Origin: Metarhizium brunneum
Taxonomy: Eukaryota; Ascomycota; Sordariomycetes; Hypocreales; Clavicipitaceae
Assembly: GCF_013426205.1 (NCBI RefSeq)
Contig: NC_089425.1
Span: 1,612,001 to 1,676,000 of the forward strand
Direction: 5' to 3'
Length of the DNA: 64,000 nucleotides
Below the pieces are notes generated by a model. The model was not told the DNA's origin. It did not search any database and saw nothing but the letters and a program-made list of their open reading frames with translations. The stretch's first letter is position 1. Each line of letters opens with the position of its first letter. The position numbers and the translations under genes are program-made. Below are positions 22,467 to 33,434 of this stretch, piece after piece.

Positions 22467-23620
22467 TTAAGCTCCAGTCGCTTCGCGATAGAAAGACAGG
22501 CTTCTGTTCGCACCGGCCGTGCAGAACATCTCACTCTTCCCAGTCTTGGGAAGCCATCGCGCCGTCCACAATGCCTTATCTGTCTCGCTGTGGGTGGCCA
22601 CACAAGCACTTCGCTCAATCGACCATACCTTGACTTTGCCATCCATTGATCCGCTGAGCAAGAATTCGCCCGTATCACTCCAGTCAATAGTCGTGATCCA
22701 TGAAGAATGGCCGGTCAAATTGCCCACATGTTCACCGTGCTTCATATCATACAGGGCAATGATTCCTGCGTCACCCGCGGCAGCAAGTCTCGAACTTGCT
22801 GGCGAGAAGGCTACTGCTCGAACAGGTTTTGAGAGCCCTACATAGCTCTATGTCAGCTTCTTTTTCTCTGGCTCTTTTTCCAGCATCACATACCTGAAAG
22901 AGAATACAAAATTCTCCCCGTGTCATTGTTGAAAATGTACACTGCTCCGTTTTGGTGACCGCTGGCAGTGTATTTGCCGTCTCTACTGAGATCGACGCTC
23001 ATGCCAAAGCTGCCTGACCCAGCGCTTCCTGTTTCATATTCCATAATCTTGGCGTTTTTCTCGTCTGTAATATCCCAGACGTTGATACGTCCGTCATTTG
23101 TTGTGCTGGCCAGATATGACCCATCCTCGCTGAGTGCTACCGCCCACACCTCACCTGGTTTGACTGCCGGTCCAGTGATTTCGCCGCTGTTTGACCACTC
23201 GCCAGTGTCTTGGTTTAACGCCCAAAGTTTCACCTCTCCTCCGAAGCCTACACTTGCTGCAACCTTTCCATTTCTTGATGCGCTGATGTGGTGGCAACCG
23301 AGTTTGTGCGCGTTAGGGATGGACTGCTTCAAAGGGAATGAAGGGTCTGTTGTGTCGTGCACATGGAGCGTTGATGATCCACCGGCTGACAGTACCGCCT
23401 TCGGTGTCGTAGCTATTGAAAATATATCCGTAATATGAGCTATAACACTTGGTGTTAGCTACTAGTGTGGAAAAGTGCGTCCCAACCTCGCGACTTCAGT
23501 GATGGCGGGGCAGTGTGCAGGCATACCATCATCCACAGTATGGGTTGTCAGATACTGCTTCGACTACATGTTATGGTCAGTAGTTGCGCGAAAGTCAAAA
23601 GTGTGAGAGGTGCTCACCAT
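22467..23620 (-). CDS. SKI8: Ski8-like WD40 protein (Ski complex / meiotic recombination)
   Basis: Model: complement(join(22467..22837, 22894..23439, 23527..23563, 23618..23620)), 318 aa. The first coding exon is only the start codon: ATG at 23620-23618 is followed at once by GTGAGC, and splicing gives MSKQYLTTHTVDDAHITDIFS, a typical start for this family. A seven-bladed WD40 propeller follows. Repeats are seen at SAGGSSTLHVHD, VGFGGEVKLWAL, STTNDGRINVWDI, ASGHQNGAVYIFN, AAGDAGIIALYDM and SGSMDGKVKVWSI. In yeast Ski8 bridges Ski2 and Ski3 for 3'-5' exosomal mRNA decay and separately binds Spo11 in meiosis. An upstream ATG at 23702 is in another frame and overlaps this start. Confidence 0.9.
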
Positions 23621-23702
23621 CTTCTCTAACACGGGTGACCACAACGCTTGGCGTGCCGTGATCTTGAGTTGGATGTAGGAGGATGCTTTTGACATCGGTC
23701 AT
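23529..23702 (-). other. Overlapping upstream ORF of SKI8
   Basis: ATG at 23702-23700 opens a frame that runs through the SKI8 start codon in another phase. In the spliced RNA (23702..23618 joined to 23563..23529) it ends at TGA 23531-23529 after 39 codons. If the transcript begins upstream of 23702, this frame would reduce initiation at the SKI8 start. Translation is not shown. Confidence 0.4.
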
Positions 23703-24086
23703 GGTGGGGCAGGATTTTGTACGGTCGAGGCTATGGGTTAAGCTACAACCTGGGCTCTCATCCCACAACAGTATTCTGCACCTTACCTGTATTACGAGGC
23801 TGACAGATATTTTAAACATATTCCCTCGTTTAAACTACAAATAAAAGCAACTCCTAAGTTTATTAATGACGTCGGCAAAATGGGTACAGGATGCAAACCC
23901 TTGCTTTTCAGGTTAAATCGTAAAGTCCACCAAAAGTCGAAAATGATTGTTTTTTATCTGCAGTATCTATATACAGTATACAAGGCTATCCTAGCCAAAC
24001 GCCAATAGCATGCAGACCTGACTGAAATTGATATACAAGGCTTTTGATACAGTTGTCACATGAATCCCCTCTATCCTCCCATCTGC
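23621..24086. other. Intergenic SKI8 leader / MRPL32 3' flank
   Basis: Apart from the upstream ORF near 23530-23702 I see no gene. The 23830-24060 part is AT-rich 3' flank. Confidence 0.6.
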
Positions 24087-24526
24087 CTAAAAGGGTTTGT
24101 TCGTCGGGTAGTCGTCACGCCATATCCTTCTCATGTCTGGCGATATCGTTAGCATATGCAAAAAAAGGCAAAAACTCGTACCAACGCACCTTCGAGACAT
24201 CTCTGGCATAGTCGGTGCGTTCTCTTGGTCTCTCCACAGCCAGGGCATTTGCACAGGCTGTTCACATCCTTCAGAGCCTTGCCAGCCATTTGTCTGTGTC
24301 GCTTACGAGAATGTGACACTTTGTTCTTGGGTACCGCGCGTAGAACTGATTCCCAAATGTCGCCCAGCAAGGTGGGAATGTTCAAGCTGACTCCCGGCAC
24401 AGCAACCGAGAGTGTAGGGAAGAGTCGGGGGTTGAAGAATCGGGTATAGAACGTAGCCCAGCGTGGAGCAGAGGCAACTGTCGGGAAGGGCAGACGGGAA
24501 AGCATTGATACAGTAGCAGCAGCCAT
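24087..24526 (-). CDS. MRPL32: Mitochondrial large-subunit ribosomal protein bL32m
   Basis: Model: complement(join(24087..24136, 24190..24526)), 128 aa. The 53-base intron is phase 1. The N-terminus is Arg/Ser/Ala-rich without early acidic residues, as in a mitochondrial presequence. The mature part begins near AVPKNKVSHSRKRHRQM, the bL32 signature. A zinc ribbon follows with Cys pairs CPGC and CQRC. The short second exon supplies DMRRIWRDDYPTNKPF. Yeast Mrpl32 is matured by the m-AAA protease and is needed for mitoribosome assembly; the same is assumed here. Confidence 0.94.
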
Positions 24527-25212
24527 CTTTGAGAATTATTGAAGCCGGACAGACTTCACGTCGATTCGAGATGGTAGTCGATGAGTATGTGGTCGCTGGT
24601 GATCGGGAGACTCGAGGATTTCTTGATGACCAAGCAATGATACTAAATGATTCACGTCTGCAGGTCCTCGCAAGTATCGTTCCAGTATCGTTGGGCCAGA
24701 TCTTGAAGCTCTCACAACTTTATTTGTCAGCCCACCACATCGCAAATTCGCGTGTCACTTCCATCAAAAGTCTGCCGAAAGCTTTCTCTGTGGTGGCTTT
24801 GGTCAATCATTGCCGGCCAATCAAGTACCTCCAATGCACTGACCGAATGTGGGTCAACTGCAAGCTCCAGAGGCAATGTCCCCAGATGCCCCTTCCCCCT
24901 TTCTTAGTCCCTGTACCTTCTTTGGGTCATTGAAATTATCGCTTTGGATTGGCAGGGACGCCAAGTCAGCCAAGCGCCCCGAAAGTTACCCCTTCTCTGG
25001 ATCTGTCAACGACCACCTCCAAAACTCCAGTCGACTTGCACTCTATCCTTGACCGTGCACGTCTGCCGTCGTATTTCGCAGTCTTTCGTCCATCCTGCAG
25101 AGTTCCTCCAGATTTCTTGGAATAGGGTCCAGATTTTTACGTCTCGATTTCAACAGCCATCGCCGTACCTCCTTAGTGCATCTGGTGTCCCCCCGCCTAC
25201 TAGATCTACACA
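24527..25212. other. Divergent intergenic region MRPL32 / CDC10
   Basis: This is the shared promoter region. The bases from about 25050 to 25212 are pyrimidine-rich and probably the septin 5' leader. No gene is supported. Confidence 0.6.
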
Positions 25213-26351
25213 ATGGCTGCCGCGAACACCATCTTCCCCAAGAGCCACGTCGGTTTCGACAGCATTACTTCCCAGATTGAGAAGAAGCTGTTGAAGCGTG
25301 GTTTCCAGTTTAACGTTATTTGCGTTGGTACGTGGCGAGGGTGAACCCGGGAGCTGGACAGATTGCGGAAATAAAGCTAACCCTTTGTTATCTCTGAAGG
25401 CCAGACTGGTCTGGGCAAGTCAACCCTGATCAACACCATCTTCGCTTCGCACCTCATCGACTCCAAGGGTCGTCTGCAGCCTGATGAGACTATTCGCTCT
25501 ACCACCGAGATTCAGAGCGTTTCCCACATCATTGAGGAGAACGGCGTTCGATTGAGACTCAACATTGTCGATACCCCCGGTTATGGCGACCTGGTCAACA
25601 ACGACCGCTGCTGGGACCCCATTGTCAAGTATATCAAGGACCAGCACTCCGCCTACCTACGAAAGGAGCTCACTGCTCAGCGAGAACGCTATATTCAGGA
25701 CACCCGCATTCATTGCTGCTTGTTCTTCATCCAGCCTTCAGGCCACTCACTGAAGCCCATTGATATTGTTGTCTTGAAGAAGCTGTCCGATGTCGTCAAC
25801 GTCGTTCCCGTCATTGCCAAAGCCGATACATTGACGGTTGAGGAGCGCCAGGCTTTCAAGGAACGCATCAAGGAGGAATTTTCTTTCCACAACCTTAAGA
25901 TGTACCCATATGACAATGAAGAGTTTGATGATGAGGAGCGTTCCCTGAACGGGCAGATCAAGGTAAGTTTTGCTAAATGTTGGACGGAAACAACAGAATC
26001 TAAATTATGAAATAGGGTCTCGTTCCATTTGCTGTTGTTGGCTCCGAAAAGTCCATTATGATTGATGGCAAGCAGGTCCGCGGTCGCCAGAATCGATGGG
26101 GTGTCATCAACGTCGAGGACGAGAACCATTGCGAATTTGTTTACCTCCGCAACTTCCTTCTCCGAACCCATCTCCAGGATCTTATCGAGACTACTTCTCA
26201 GATCCATTACGAGACCTTCCGTGCGAAGCAGCTGTTGGCCCTCAAGGAGAGCAGTGCGCATGGTGGCGGCGCAAGCAGCAGACCCATCAGCCCTGCTGCA
26301 GACCGAGAATTGAGCCGCAGCTCGCAAAGAATGGCCATGAATGGCTACTAA
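25213..26351 (+). CDS. CDC10: Septin, Cdc10 class (AspD-like)
   Basis: Model: join(25213..25327, 25400..25962, 26016..26351), 337 aa. Septins form GTP-binding hetero-oligomers that assemble into filaments and rings at septa and hyphal necks. Motifs are G1 GQTGLGKS (39-46), G3 DTPG (96-99), G4 AKAD (178-181), and a septin-unique element region (GSEKSIMIDGKQVRGRQNRWG). The lack of a C-terminal coiled coil (only a short Ser/Ala-rich tail after LLALKESSA) and the length place it in the Cdc10 class, distinct from the Cdc3, Cdc11 and Cdc12 classes. The introns are phases 1 and 0. It converges with GUK1. Confidence 0.96.
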
Positions 26352-27094
26352 GCCAATGTTTCTGCTTGATCTTGTACTGGCGAGGGAGCAACGGCGTCTC
26401 TTGGCAGCTTAAGGGGGCTTGCGGCCGACTATTTTCTTACGAACTTAAATATTTCTCACGGTGTCATGTGGAAGCAAAAAGGGCAGTGATATCCTTTGTC
26501 TGGGGAGGGTTGGTCACATCGTCATATTGTGGTGCGACCTAGGACTTGCCAGCAAGAGCCTTTGTTTGGTTTTATAAAGGGGTTGTGGGTGGCGCCTAGC
26601 AGAAAGGCAGAGATATGACCAACCTACGGATCCGGAGCAATCAGTCTCGATATGCCAGAATCGAGCCGGGTTGAGTTGATGTGAGCTCTGGCACCGAATT
26701 TAATGGCCCCCCGCAATTCATGGGCCCAAGTCTATTTTATACGTGTTTTTATTGTCTTTACTAGCACTCACCTCGAGCTCTTTTTACCATTTCTTAGTCT
26801 TTAATCAGACCTCATACCTTGCACGCCAAGTATAGCTAAAGTTGGCTTCGTCACCCGAGAAAATGAAACGCTGTATGGGGGAAAAAATATTGACTCCCTG
26901 CAAGCTTGGGCTGTGTGACAGGTTTTGTCTATGCATCTTATATACATCTAGAGCATTGCATAAATCTTGTTGTAAGGTACATTGTGTATTGGCTCCTTCT
27001 GATGTAAGTGCCATGCCTATTATTACTTCACGCTTTTGAAACGTCGTGTTCGTACCAGTATATATCATCTCTAGCGTATCGTTCGTCAGGGTCA
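26352..27094. other. Convergent 3' intergenic region
   Basis: This is the 3' flanks of CDC10 (+) and GUK1 (-), about 740 bases. No gene or repeat is seen. Confidence 0.65.
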
Positions 27095-27804
27095 TTAATC
27101 CGAGGATTGGTAGATGTACTCCTCAAGCTCATTGTAAGCCTTGTCGAGATCATCATTGATAATGATCTTGTCATGAACACCCGGAGTCTTGGAAAACTCA
27201 AGTTCATTGTTCGCCTGGTTCAGTCTCTTCTGGATACTTGCCTCGTTCTCGGTGCCACGGCCCCGGAGACGCGCTTCCAGGGTCTCGAGCGACGGAGGAG
27301 CAATAAAAATATACCGAGCAGCGATGCTGGATTGCTTAATCTGCTTAACCCCCTACTCTTCAAGTCAGCATGCGCCCCTCAATCAGCATCCCGCGTTCAT
27401 TCTTGATTGAATAGACGAACCTCCATTTCGATATCGAGCAACACAACCTTTCCCTTCTTAGTTTGATCCTCAATAGTCATCTTGCTCGTTCCATAGCGAT
27501 TGCCCCCAAATTGGGCGTGCTCCACGAACCCGTCCTTGGCAATGAGATCTTCAAAGTCGCCCATAGACACGTAGTGGTAGTCCACACCGTTGGCTTCGCC
27601 GGGCCGTGGGGTGCGAGTGGTGTGCGAGACGGACAGGCAGAATGTGTCTGGGTGTTGGGCGAAGAGACGGTTGTACAGCGTGCCTTTGCCGACGCCTGAT
27701 GGGCCGGAGATGATGATTGGGCGGCGGTCCAGCGGTGCTGGTGAAGGTTAGCCGCCATGGATGTTCTATTGGGTGATGACAGCTCTGCACGTACGAGTGG
27801 CCAT
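27095..27804 (-). CDS. GUK1: Guanylate kinase
   Basis: Model: complement(join(27095..27352, 27421..27737, 27795..27804)), 194 aa. It phosphorylates GMP to GDP with ATP in the cytosol. The first coding exon is only 10 bases (ATG GCC ACT C), spliced in phase 1 to give [22 protein letters not shown]. The P-loop GPSGVGKG is at 15-22. [11 protein letters not shown] and GVDYHY form the GMP-binding region, and [15 protein letters not shown] and the lid [11 protein letters not shown] are also present. Length matches yeast Guk1 (187 aa). Both introns are GT-AG. Confidence 0.96.
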
Positions 27805-29880
27805 TGTAAGGAATTGGCGGCAGTTGTGGGCTCGGGTAGTTTGGACTATTAGGGCGCCGAATATGCGGTGGACGCGGGGCATGAGAATGATATGACAATG
27901 GTTGTACAGATCTGGAGAATGGACTGAATGATGGTTGTTTTTTTTGGTCGGCAGCGGTACCTGGTTTGACGTGGGTGTCTGGATTGGGAAAGCGGTCTGT
28001 GAACTCGAGTGCCCCTCCAACTTGGGGATTGGGATGATGGCATGGGGGCTTAGCATGACATTCCAACGAGATGGCACCTTGCTTTCTCGATTCCAGCGCG
28101 GATGGCTCTTTCCCTCCGTTTATCCTCCACAACCATGATTCTTGAATGAATACCTACTACATACTATGTACCTACTTAATACTTAGAGGTAGTCATCGGT
28201 GCGCAGGGCGATAACAGGCCAAAGTACGGAGTAATACTATAGACTCCTTCCCTCCCTCCAAGATCCTTGTCGCTAGGCATGATCCCAGTCATATAACTTA
28301 CATAGATTGTCTCTTAGGTTGGCCTGCTATAGGGTAGCACCCAAGTTTATCGTGACATTATCCTCGGCTAGCCATTATGTCGCCCAGCTTCGACGTTGCA
28401 TTGATGTCTATGTTTATTCCCAAGTCACTTGGTGTATTGATGAGAGGGTGCATTTTGGGAGTGCTAACATGCAAGAGGACCCATGTGGTAAAATCCTGTC
28501 TTCTGCACTGGAGGCTTAGTATCCATATGAACTACATATATATGTATATTGCCCTGAGATCTCGTCAAAAACACAGCCTCAAACTCCACGCCATTGGAGT
28601 CGCGCAAGGTATTCAGGTTTCGTCACAGTGGCTGAGTCCTGGCCTCTGTCGCGGTGACTTAGCGCTGTATGGGTCTTCGGAGTGGTCATGTTGTTCAGCC
28701 GGCTGTTTGTGCTGTCAACAGGCTGTTGAAGTCTACACCACAACATGGGACCAATGCCCCAAGTGTCCATGATTGACAAATAAACCTCGACCCAATACGG
28801 TGACTTTGGGAAAGTAGCGAAACGGAAGACCGGCAGACAAAAGCGTGTCGGGCTGCCAGAGTTCCAGTCGGCGAAATACAAGGGCGGCGTGATGGCAACG
28901 CAGGGTTATTTCGTGCTTGTTTGCGGGGCGCTCACCGTCATTGAAGCTCATGAGAATGGACGTGAAGGAAAAAAATCAGCGTACGGAGTACCCGGGTCGA
29001 GTGGCACGTCCCCTGGACACGGGTTGATAATTGCTGGGTCGGGTGTGGCTGAGCAACGTTGAAGGGGCTCTAGGCCAACATTGAACTTCTTCAACGATGT
29101 TGGTGAATATCACGGCGGTTGTATTAGGTCTATCCAGAGCATTAGACGGGTCAAGGGCAGCGAGAGTGGACAATCATTGTATTGCGGGACGCAAGAAATG
29201 ATGAAGCAATTAATTGTATGTACATAGTACTTGACCCCGAGGACCTTTACCCCTGGTCCAGTTCCACGCGCTAGCGTCAGAGCAATTGTGAATCGTGAAT
29301 CCTGGATTATGATAGGACAAGAGAGGTGTTGACGTTGGTAAATTGAGTGGTAGCAACCGTAGGAACAGATATTGCATGGACGAGCGTCCAGGGCTTGTGA
29401 CAGTCTCGTGTATCTGGACGGTGTCATCGGGCCCCGGTTCTCTTGTTTCGTACTAGCGAGGGAATGGTCATGAGAGTCATGGCATTGGGTTTACTTTGGT
29501 GTTTAGAAGTGGGAGTGCATGAGAGTATCTGGACCCATAGTCATATCACTGATTGATGTGAGGCAGGAGCAAGCGACATGACATGGACCACATGGGAAGC
29601 ACCATTCCCGCTTATATGACCCCATCGTCAGTTCTTCACCGACGAGGCCTTTCCCTTTCCCATTCCTGCTCGTATTCACTAGTTTTGCCTCACTGCAGGC
29701 CGACACTCATTTTTCGTTCCTTCCTTGCTAAATAGTTTGGTTCTTTTCATTGTCCCCTTAAAGAGCCCCCCAGCTCTTTCCCGCCCACCATATTGTTGCA
29801 TTTTGCTATATTTCTGTACTTGACCAATCCTTCGCATCTTGATTTGTGTTCACCAGTATTATCAGCAACTGCATCCAACC
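27805..29880. other. Divergent intergenic region GUK1 / GH72
   Basis: About 2.1 kb without a supported gene. It holds two exact copies of TACGGAGTA (28225, 28982). Close to 29881 a pyrimidine-rich leader of the GH72 gene is visible. The frames in this region are short and lack conserved features. Confidence 0.6.
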
Positions 29881-31507
29881 ATGCGTGTATGTATTGAATA
29901 TGGCACTGTCCATGGACGCCGTGTTGTCGCAGCAAGCCCTAAAATTGTCAATTGTTACTGGTTCCGATAACAAGATCGACAATCGCCCCAGAGTTCATGC
30001 AAAGCTGACCACAGGCTTCGTCTTAGATTCAATCCGCTCTCGTCGCGCTCGCCGCGCCGTTTGTCGCCGCCGTTCCACAGCTAGAGGTCAAAGGCAACGA
30101 GTTCTACAACAGTAAGACTGGCGACAGGTTTCAGATCGTAGGTGTCGCTTATCAGCCTGGTGGCAGTGCCGGCTTCAAGTTGGACAGTCCCGACCCTCTC
30201 AGCAACCCCGATGCCTGCCTGCGAGATGCTGCCCTCATGCAGGTCATGGGCGTCAATGCTATCCGTGTCTACAACTTAAACCCGAACAAGAATCACGACC
30301 TGTGTGCTAGTATCTTCAATGCTGTGAGTTACCACGTTAGCCGTGGGATTTCGTTGGTTGGCTGACGACGCCACCATAGGCTGGCATGTACATGATTCTC
30401 GACGTCAACTCTCCTCTTGTTGGTCAGGCCCTGGACTCTGGTAAGCCCTGGGAAACTTACTATTCCGCCTATCTCAATCACACATTTGCAGTGGTCGAAG
30501 CCTTCGCCAACTATCCCAACACCCTGCTTTTCTTCTCTGGCAATGAAGTGATCAACAACATTGAGTCAGCCAAGTACGTTCCACAGTATCTTCGTGCCGT
30601 CACACGCGACTTGAAGAACTACATCAAGAAGAACCTCAAGCGCCAAATTCCGGTTGGTTACTCTGCTGCTGATGTTCGCGATGTCCTTTGGGATACCTGG
30701 AACTACATGCAATGCAGCACCGATGGCAAGTCAGACGACATGACGCGTGCCGACGTTTTCGCTCTGAACTCCTACAGCTGGTGCAGCATCAAGGCTACCT
30801 ATGAAAGCTCTACATTCGACAAGCTGACCGAAGGCTTCGCCAAGTCTTCCGTCCCGGTGTTTTTCAGCGAGTATGGTTGTATTGAGCCCCCTACCCGTCA
30901 CTGGAATGAGACTCGCGCCATGTACAGCGACAAAATGGCACCCACGTTCTCTGGCGGTGTTGTCTACGAGTGGACATTGGAGTCAAACAATTACGGTCTT
31001 GTCTCGATCAATGGAACCACTCTCAACATCTTGGGCGACTACAACCGTCTCAAGGCGGCATGGGCTACAATTGACTGGAAATCCGTTCAGACGCAGAAGG
31101 CTGCCAAGAAGGATATTACTCCTCCCACGTGCGCCAAATCGCTTCTTACCAAGAATGGCTTTGATTCCAACTTCACCGCTCCGGTCCCACCTCCGGGCGC
31201 TCAGCAGTACATCGACAACGGCATCAGCCCGAAGCCCAGTGGTAAGATCGTCAAGATCTCCGACTTCAACGTCAAGATGACTGTCAAGGATTCCGAGGGC
31301 AAGGAAATCACGGGCTTGAAGGTCGTTCCCGTACCTGATGACCAGTTCAACATGGCTGGCAGCAACAAGGCTGAAACTGGCAGCATTGATGCGACCAGTA
31401 ACAATACCGGCAGCTCTACCGGTGACAAGAAAGACAGCAGTGCTGTTCTCCATACCCCGATGATGTTGGCTGCTGTGGTGCCGCTGATTGCAATGTTGTT
31501 TGTGTGA
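29881..31507 (+). CDS. GPI-anchored beta-1,3-glucanosyltransferase (GH72, Gas/Gel family)
   Basis: Model: join(29881..29886, 30027..30323, 30380..31507), 476 aa. The first coding exon is just ATG CGT, followed by a 140-base intron, giving the signal peptide MRIQSALVALAAPFVAAVP. The enzyme cleaves and re-joins beta-1,3-glucan chains in the wall. Catalytic glutamates are Glu157 (FFSGNEV, acid/base) and Glu265 (FFSEYG, nucleophile). The C-terminus is Ser/Thr/Asn-rich and ends in a hydrophobic GPI-type tail (LAAVVPLIAMLFV). There is no cysteine-rich CBM43/X8 module, so it belongs to the subfamily without it (like Aspergillus Gel1). The second intron is 56 bases, phase 0. Confidence 0.95.
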
Positions 31508-31734
31508 TTCACAGCAGTCTAGACGCATATAGACCAGCGAAGGTGTATATAGAAATGTGGGAATTGGCGGAAAGCACCAGGTTATATCCTCTTTGCATTC
31601 TGTATACATATTGTTTGTTGTCCCAGTAACTCCTATGATTGCACCATATACTTAGCTTGCAGTCCGTTGCAAATAGTACATCACTCTGACATCATGCTGT
31701 AAATTCGCCTTGTACTTCCGTTTCTCAACACCAA

Positions 31735-31968
31735 TTACTTTTCCTGTGTTTCCTTGTTCTTCTCATCCTTCTCTCCAACCTCTTTGGCCTCCTTGTGAGT
31801 CTCATCCGTCCCGACATGCCCATACAGGGGCCGCTGATATCCGTCGTCCTCGAGGGACATGTCTCGCGAGTAAGGAGTAGTGCACGCAGAGCCCGTATCG
31901 CAAGGCACACAAAATTCGTGGGTGCCAAAATCGGGGGCGCGGCAACAAGAAATGCAGCAAGAAGACAT
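31735..31968 (-). CDS. Small cysteine-rich ORF, unknown
   Basis: A single-exon 77-aa frame. The first 30 residues hold eight Cys, starting MSSCCISCCRAPDF. The rest is Glu/Lys-rich and hydrophilic and ends KNKETQEK. There is no signal peptide. The sequence before the ATG is CA-rich and free of ATG for some distance (CAACACGAATACCACC style), as in true fungal leaders. I do not recognise the family. Cys pairs near the start could be palmitoylated or bind metal, which is a guess. It may also be chance. Confidence 0.4.
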   Translation of the reverse strand: MSSCCISCCRAPDFGTHEFCVPCDTGSACTTPYSRDMSLEDDGYQRPLYGHVGTDETHKEAKEVGEKDEKNKETQEK

Positions 31969-33434
31969 GGCTTGTCCGTGTAGGGCTGCCCCGGGTGGTG
32001 GTATTCGTGTTGATGTGAAGCAAGTAGGTTTGTGTGTGTTGTATGTGTAAGCGATATCCGATCAGGTTTTTCAGCTTTCAGCTTCAAGATTAGAAATTTT
32101 TCATGAAATTGGGAGATTTGATTTTTTTTCTTTCTTTCCCACTCCCTCTCGCCTTTCTCATCATATATATAAGTGCGGAAAAAAAAAAGGTTCACTGGGA
32201 GGGCTGGTCCCCAGCCCAAAGTGAAATATACGCGTCAACCACACACACCCTGCGAACATACACGCACGCACACACACACACACACAAAAAAAAAAAGAAC
32301 CGGCCCGGTTTCCCACGTATCACTCCGTACTAAACATTCACAGGCAAGCGGGCAAACAAGACGTCAGTCACGTAGGCGGCCCCCGCTTGGCTCACTCCCT
32401 CGTGACAAAAGGGACGGCGGGCAGCCTCGCACCTTCCGCGACATCATGCCGCCAAGAGAAACCGGCGGCGTTGCGGGAAGGGAATCGAAGCTGTGTCTGT
32501 GTTTTTTGCCGCGGGGGAAGGGCGAGGGGGACGCCTGAGAGGGGGGCATGGGCGCAGCAGAATGAAACGAGGGTCGGGCGAAGCGTGTTGAAGAGAGGAA
32601 AAATGTAGTAGAAGTTGACATGTCATGTTTTGCGAAAAGCGTACAGGATGGAGAAGGCTGTTGTTTTTTTCCTTTCCGGGAGGGGGTTTGTTAATGTACG
32701 CACGGAAGCCAGTACTGGGATTATGTTGGGGAGAAGAAAGGGGGGGGGCGGATAGGGTGTTTGCATGTAAAAAGATCTGGTTGCTTTAATTTTTTGTGGT
32801 GTTTGTGGATATTTTTCTTTTCTTTTCGGCAAGACATGCACGTAGCCGTTCAACATATGCATCATGTTTGTGGCAAGAAGTGGCGGCGGGAGCGGCGGGA
32901 GAGGCGACGAAGATGTCATGCATTCATTTGCAGGGGTGATACATCTTCAACTGGCGTACGGAGTATTGTACTGCATGGTCCGCGTTCGATAACGGACCAC
33001 TGGCATTGTTTGGGATAGGATTGGATTCGGGGCAATAAGCAATGCTTTTTGTTCTGGGATCTTGCAATCCAATCATATCTGTACGTGCACGTGTGGCAAT
33101 GGAAGTCACACAGCTACTAGGTATACTACATGACAAGGCAGCAAGCACGATATGTAAGTGCATGGTTTTGATTATCGTTTGTTTTGAGCCGTCCCCTTGT
33201 CCGTCTCGTAGCCCATACATGCCCCTTGCCGTCTGTCCAGGCAGCGGTCAAGGCCTAATATTGAATAGCTCAGATGTTTCCGTAGTCTAGCTTGCAAAAT
33301 ACAACAACACGAGGTACCAATTAGCGTTACCATCTATGATCTTCCCTTTCGCTGCACACCCCATGCCCGCACATAATCTCCAATCACCACCCCTATGCTT
33401 CATATATCTTATTTATCTTTCGTGAATTACGTAT
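31969..33434. other. Low-complexity intergenic region
   Basis: This holds a (CA)n run followed by poly-A (about 32263-32296), poly-A and poly-G tracts, one exact TACGGAGTA (32957) and a one-mismatch copy (32322). It also includes the acl2 3' flank. No gene is supported. Confidence 0.6.
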
